Assembly: GCA_027493405.1 (NCBI GenBank)
Contig: JAOSKV010000012.1
Span: 186,001 to 250,000 of the forward strand
Length of the DNA: 64,000 nt
From: FEB-22 sp003105195
Lineage (GTDB): Bacteria > Pseudomonadota > Alphaproteobacteria > Rhizobiales > Xanthobacteraceae
Direction of reading: 5' to 3'
Shown here: positions 60,798-64,000 of the stretch, piece after piece
How the letters are laid out: the number at the start of each line of letters is the position of its first letter
Position numbering within the stretch: position 1 is the first letter of the stretch
The notes under the pieces: model-generated
What the model saw: the letters and a program-made list of their open reading frames with translations, nothing else
Databases searched by the model: none
What the model was told of the DNA's origin: nothing
Position numbers and translations under genes: made by a program

Positions 60798-61755
60798 GTG
60801 TTCGATTGGAACGATCTTCGCTACTTCCTCGCCGTCGCACGCGCCGGCAGCACGCTCGCGGCGGCGAAGCTGCTCGGCACCAGCCAGCCCACGGTGCAGC
60901 GCCGCCTGGCAGCCCTCGAACGGCAGATCGGCCGAAGCCTGGTCGAGCGTCGGCCCACCGGCTATGGCCTGACCGAAGCCGGCCAAGCGCTTCTGCCGCA
61001 TGCCGAGCGCGTCGAGCAGGGCATCGCAGCGCTGGAGCGGCACTTGAGCGCAAGCGCCGAGTCCATCGGAGGCGTGCTCCGGGTCACGTGTCCTGAGGCC
61101 GACATCGACCATCTGTTGACACCGCTGCTCGATCGCTTTCGTGCGATGCATCCGGCTCTTCGCCTCGAGCTCCTGGTCACGGACCGTGCGCTCGACCTCT
61201 CCAAGGGCGAGGCGGATATTGCGTTGCGCGGCGGATCCTTGCCCGACAGTGCGCTCGTCGGACGGAAGCTCGGCGACGCTCCGTGGCTTCTCTACGCGAG
61301 CCATTCGTATCTGGAACGGCACGGGCAGCCTCAATCTCCCGAGCAGATCGGGGACCACCCGATCATTCATTATGCGGGTCCGATCGCCGCGCTGATGCCG
61401 CTCAAGTGGCTCCGCTCAGCAGCACCCGATGCCACGGTGGCCGCGTACAGCAACAGCGTTCTTGGCGCCCTCTCGGCGGCGAAGTCCGGGGTCGGGCTCG
61501 CCATGCTGCCGGCCTTCGTCGGTCAGGCCGAGCGCTCGCTCGCCTGCGCCTTGCGCGCCGCGCCCGGAGCTGACCGAGCCCCTGACCCTGCTGGTGCACC
61601 CCGATCTGCGCCAAGCGCCGCGTGTGCGCGCTTTCATCGACTTTGTGGCGCAGGAAGCCGGGAGCATCCGCGAGCTCCTGCGTGGCGGGGCCTCGACCGA
61701 CCGAGTGGATCCGGGCTCTTACCCCGGCAGCGGATGTCCGGGCATCAGCCGGTAG
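60798..61755 (+). pseudogene. LysR-family regulator gene with frameshift
   Basis: From GTG at 60798 the frame reads a normal LysR N-terminus (FDWNDLRYFLAVARAGST, then TSQPTVQRRLAALERQIG) and inducer-binding domain up to SLACALRAA. Near 61555-61565 the sequence shifts by one base (extra base in a CG-rich run) and the expected end PELTEPLTLLVHPDLRQAPR, FIDFVAQEAGSIRELLRGG continues in another frame to the stop at 61755. Only about 60 C-terminal residues are affected. It is divergent from the SnoaL gene; frameshift may be a sequencing error. Confidence 0.82.
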
Positions 61756-62360
61756 GGATCCTCCCAGCCGGGCAGGGCGGCGATGCGGTCGAGCCAGGGG
61801 CCGATGCTCTTGAAGTCGGCGCGCATGTCGAAGCCGTACTCGTCCGCCGGATAGTAGAGATAGCCGACCATGGAGATGTCGGCCGTGGTGGGGTGGTCGC
61901 CGAGCAGGAAGGGCCGCGTCGCAAGCCGCTTGTCGATGATCGCCAGGTTGGCGAGCGCACGCGCCTTGAGCCAGTCCATCACGGCGGCGTTGCCCTGGGG
62001 CTTGGCGAACGCGCGCAGGAAGCGGTAGGGGCCGAGCGAACCGTTGACCTTCTGGTTGTCGAAGATGATCCAGCGCAAGGCCTCGCGCTCCTCGTCCTCC
62101 CCCTGCGGCCGGAACTTTCCGTGGCGCTTCGCCAGGTAGTCGAGGATCACCCCGGACTGGCTGATGAGGCGGTCATCGTGTCGGAGCACCGGCACCTCGC
62201 CCATTTCATTGATCTGCTCCCGGTATTCCGGCGTGCGTGTCTCGCCCTTGAAGAAGTCGACGAAGACCGGCTCCCAGTCGGCGCCGACCAGATTGAGCAT
62301 GAGGGCCGCTCGATAGGCGTTGCCGGACTGGGCGAAGCAGTAGAGCTGGTATTCGGACAT
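61719..62360 (-). CDS. Glutathione S-transferase family protein
   Basis: A 213-residue GST: thioredoxin-like N-terminal domain with QLYCFAQSGNAYRAALMLNL (possible catalytic Ser or Cys), GEVPVLRHDDRLISQSGVILDYLA (cis-Pro and glutathione-binding Gln-Ser), and a helical C-terminal domain with RPFLLGDHPTTADISMVGYLYY. The substrate is unknown. Its end overlaps the readthrough end of the LysR gene by 37 bases on the opposite strand. It follows the AprI-like gene by 33 bases. Confidence 0.92.
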   Translation of the reverse strand: MSEYQLYCFAQSGNAYRAALMLNLVGADWEPVFVDFFKGETRTPEYREQINEMGEVPVLRHDDRLISQSGVILDYLAKRHGKFRPQGEDEEREALRWIIFDNQKVNGSLGPYRFLRAFAKPQGNAAVMDWLKARALANLAIIDKRLATRPFLLGDHPTTADISMVGYLYYPADEYGFDMRADFKSIGPWLDRIAALPGWEDPYRLMPGHPLPG

Positions 62361-62393
62361 GTGGTCTCCCCCTGGGTCGATCGACCCTTCTCG

Positions 62394-62774
62394 TCACCTG
62401 GCGAGCATGAGCGCGATGCCGCCCGCGGCCTGCCCCTCGAAGCGGCCGGGCGAGACCAGCGTGAGCTGGCCCAGCGCCTTGCCGGTATGGTCCCGGATGA
62501 CCAGGGCCCCCTGCTCGAAGGTCCATTTGCGGCTGGTGTAGAAGTTCCCCGGGCAGCCGCCCTCGGGCGCGAGCGTGCCCTCCGTGGTGCCGGGGCCGAC
62601 CGTGACGGCGCAGGCGCCGCCCGCCGGCGAGGAGAGCTGCCAGCGGCCGCCCATGTCGGCGGGCGCGGCGGCAGGCGCCGGCGCGGCCGCCTGGGAGCCG
62701 CCGAGGTTCGGCGCGCTCCCGCAGCCGGCGAGCAGCACTGCGAGTGCCGCAATGCCTGCGCGGGTCCGCATCAT
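62394..62774 (-). CDS. AprI/Inh-domain lipoprotein
   Basis: A 126-residue lipoprotein: signal with lipobox LAGC (AALAVLLAGCGSAP), Ala/Pro linker and a small beta domain (MGGRWQLSSPAGGACAVTVG, ACAVTVGPG, GCPGNFYTSRKWTFEQGALVIRD) of the AprI/Inh protease-inhibitor type, with two Cys for the usual disulfide. Such domains inhibit serralysin proteases or act as envelope modules. The ATGA overlap at 62771-62774 couples it to mmsA, an unusual pairing. Confidence 0.82.
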   Translation of the reverse strand: MMRTRAGIAALAVLLAGCGSAPNLGGSQAAAPAPAAAPADMGGRWQLSSPAGGACAVTVGPGTTEGTLAPEGGCPGNFYTSRKWTFEQGALVIRDHTGKALGQLTLVSPGRFEGQAAGGIALMLAR

Positions 62775-64000
62775 TTCATCAGCGGAATGGTGAACTCGGC
62801 ACCCTCCTTGGTGCCCGACGGCCAGCGCGCCGTGACGGTCTTGGTCTTGGTGTAGAAGCGGATCGAGTCCGGCCCGTGCTGGTTGAGGTCGCCGAATCCC
62901 GAGCGCTTCCAGCCGCCGAAGGTGTGATAGGCGAGCGGCACCGGAATCGCGAAATTCACCCCCACCATGCCGACATTGACCCGGTTGGTGAAATCGCGCG
63001 CGGTGTCGCCGTCGCGGGTGAAGATCGCGACGCCGTTGCCGTATTCGTGCTCGGAGGGGAGCCGCACCGCCTCCTCGTAGTCCTTGGCGCGCACCACCGA
63101 GAGAACCGGGCCGAAGATCTCCTCTTTGTAGATGCGCATGTTCGGCTTCACCTCGTCGAACAGGCAGCCGCCCATGAAGTTGCCGTTCTCGTAGCCCTGC
63201 AGCTTGAAGTCGCGCCCATCGACCACCAGCTTCGCGCCCTCGCGCACGCCGAGATCGACGTAGTCCTTCACCTTGTTGAGGTGCGCGCGCGTCACCATCG
63301 GCCCGTAGTCCGCCTGCGGATCGGTGGAGGGACCGACCTTCAGGCTCTCGACGCGTGGCACCAGCTTCTCGATCAGGATATCCGCGGTCTTCTTGCCGAC
63401 CGGCACGGCCACCGAGATCGCCATGCAGCGCTCGCCCGCCGAGCCGTAGCCGGCGCCGATCAGGGCGTCGACGGCCTGGTCGATGTCGGCGTCCGGCATC
63501 ACGATCATGTGGTTCTTGGCGCCGCCGAAGCACTGCACGCGCTTCCCGTTGGCGCAGCCGGTCGCGTAGATGTACTCGGCGATCGACGACGAGCCGACGA
63601 ATCCGATCGCCATCACGCGCGGATCGGTGAGCAGCGTGTCGACCGCCTCCTTGTCGCCGTTGACCACGTTGAGGATGCCGGCCGGCAGGCCCGCCTCCAT
63701 CATCAGCTCCGCGAGCCGCATCGGCACCGACGGGTCGCGCTCGGACGGCTTGAGGATGAAGGCATTGCCGCAGGCGATCGCCGGCGCGAATTTCCACATC
63801 GGAATCATGGCCGGGAAGTTGAAGGGCGTGATCCCGGCCACCACCCCGAGCGGCTGCCGCATGGAGTAGAGGTCGATACCGGGGCCCGCGCCCTCGGTGA
63901 ACTCGCCCTTGAGCAGGTGCGGCACGCCGCAGGCGAACTCCACCACCTCGAGCCCGCGCTGGATGTCGCCACGCGCATCGGCCACGGTCTTGCCATGCTC
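62771..64000 (-). CDS. mmsA: Methylmalonate-semialdehyde dehydrogenase (acylating), partial
   Basis: The 3' 410 codons of a CoA-acylating aldehyde dehydrogenase; the start lies beyond the window. Landmarks are ITPFNFPAMIPMWKFAPAIA, KPSERDPSVPMRLAELM, VGSSSIAEYIY, FGGAKNHMIVMPDADID and the active-site Cys in GSAGERCMAISVAV; EEIFGPVLSVVRAKDYEEAV and GGWKRSGFGDLNQHGPD follow. MmsA converts (methyl)malonate semialdehyde to propionyl- or acetyl-CoA in valine and beta-alanine breakdown. The AprI-like gene overlaps its stop. Confidence 0.95.
   Translation of the reverse strand, partial: EHGKTVADARGDIQRGLEVVEFACGVPHLLKGEFTEGAGPGIDLYSMRQPLGVVAGITPFNFPAMIPMWKFAPAIACGNAFILKPSERDPSVPMRLAELMMEAGLPAGILNVVNGDKEAVDTLLTDPRVMAIGFVGSSSIAEYIYATGCANGKRVQCFGGAKNHMIVMPDADIDQAVDALIGAGYGSAGERCMAISVAVPVGKKTADILIEKLVPRVESLKVGPSTDPQADYGPMVTRAHLNKVKDYVDLGVREGAKLVVDGRDFKLQGYENGNFMGGCLFDEVKPNMRIYKEEIFGPVLSVVRAKDYEEAVRLPSEHEYGNGVAIFTRDGDTARDFTNRVNVGMVGVNFAIPVPLAYHTFGGWKRSGFGDLNQHGPDSIRFYTKTKTVTARWPSGTKEGAEFTIPLMK

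Noticed and set aside
61756..62855. Continuation of the LysR N-terminal frame to a 685-residue protein
   Set aside because: After the frameshift the frame runs antisense through GST and AprI-like genes and makes no sensible protein.
1..64000. tRNA, rRNA, insertion sequences, attachment sites or prophage genes
   Set aside because: No cloverleaf-like segments with CCA-type ends, transposase, integrase or phage structural motifs were recognised by eye; short RNAs could still be missed.

Overview
The window is a high-G+C, densely packed stretch of chromosome from an alphaproteobacterium, most likely Hyphomicrobiales (Bradyrhizobium/Xanthobacteraceae-like). This is inferred from DUF2865, DUF1194, DUF2336, DUF2783 and CreA-family proteins, an Omp25/31-type barrel, citramalate synthase beside cysS, short-type phosphatidylserine decarboxylase, and palindromic intergenic repeats of a kind common in that group. 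No rRNA, tRNA, CRISPR array, insertion sequence or prophage was seen.

Layout. 0-4.8 kb: PIN-domain protein end, dgkA, nadE, DUF2865 protein, EamA permease. 4.8-12.2 kb: homogentisate (tyrosine) degradation, with maiA and a MarR regulator on minus, a divergent P450, then hmgA and fahA on plus; infA and a frameshifted DEAD-box helicase lie between. 12.3-14.7 kb: DoxX protein and GH15 glucosidase. 14.7-28.3 kb: an island combining copper functions (small Cys-rich secreted proteins, Met-rich protein, DUF2933, methyltransferase, P1B-ATPase with CPD in place of CPC) with glycogen and glycolytic enzymes (glgX, alpha-glucan phosphorylase, class II GAPDH, D-2-hydroxyacid dehydrogenase) and a cytochrome c. 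A perfect FNR/FixK box stands before the first gene and a looser one before the second plus-strand block. It ends in a decayed EamA gene. 28.3-36.2 kb: variant MBL protein, DUF1194, DUF4403, flavin monooxygenase, Csp-type copper-storage protein and small secreted proteins. 36.3-42.8 kb: cysS-GNAT-small membrane protein-cimA-VOC operon, then an MBOAT/SGNH acetylation pair. 42.8-49.6 kb: LOG protein, Atm1-type exporter, psd, an Rnk-like regulator, a DUF2336 protein and pssA. 49.9-56.8 kb: solitary ureE, then a TRAP transporter with thioesterase, enoyl-CoA hydratase and two SDRs. 57-64 kb: NIT-domain chemoreceptor, porin-like barrel, SnoaL protein, frameshifted LysR gene, GST, AprI-like lipoprotein and the 3' part of mmsA.

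How parts may work together. The hmgA promoter (9613-9641) and the TRAP-transporter promoter (50515-50543), 41 kb apart, share a 16-base identical block and a GTTGC-N4-GYAAC dyad in the -35/-10 spacer. This suggests one regulator, perhaps the local MarR protein, ties an importer and CoA-type catabolic genes to homogentisate breakdown. In the 14.7-28 kb island the enzymes could take stored glycogen through glucose-1-phosphate and glyceraldehyde-3-phosphate to a D-hydroxyacid, as expected for fermentative survival at low oxygen, next to copper handling. Both are inferences from sequence and gene order.

Two otherwise well-conserved genes (DEAD helicase, LysR) carry single apparent frameshifts, which may be real or sequencing errors.
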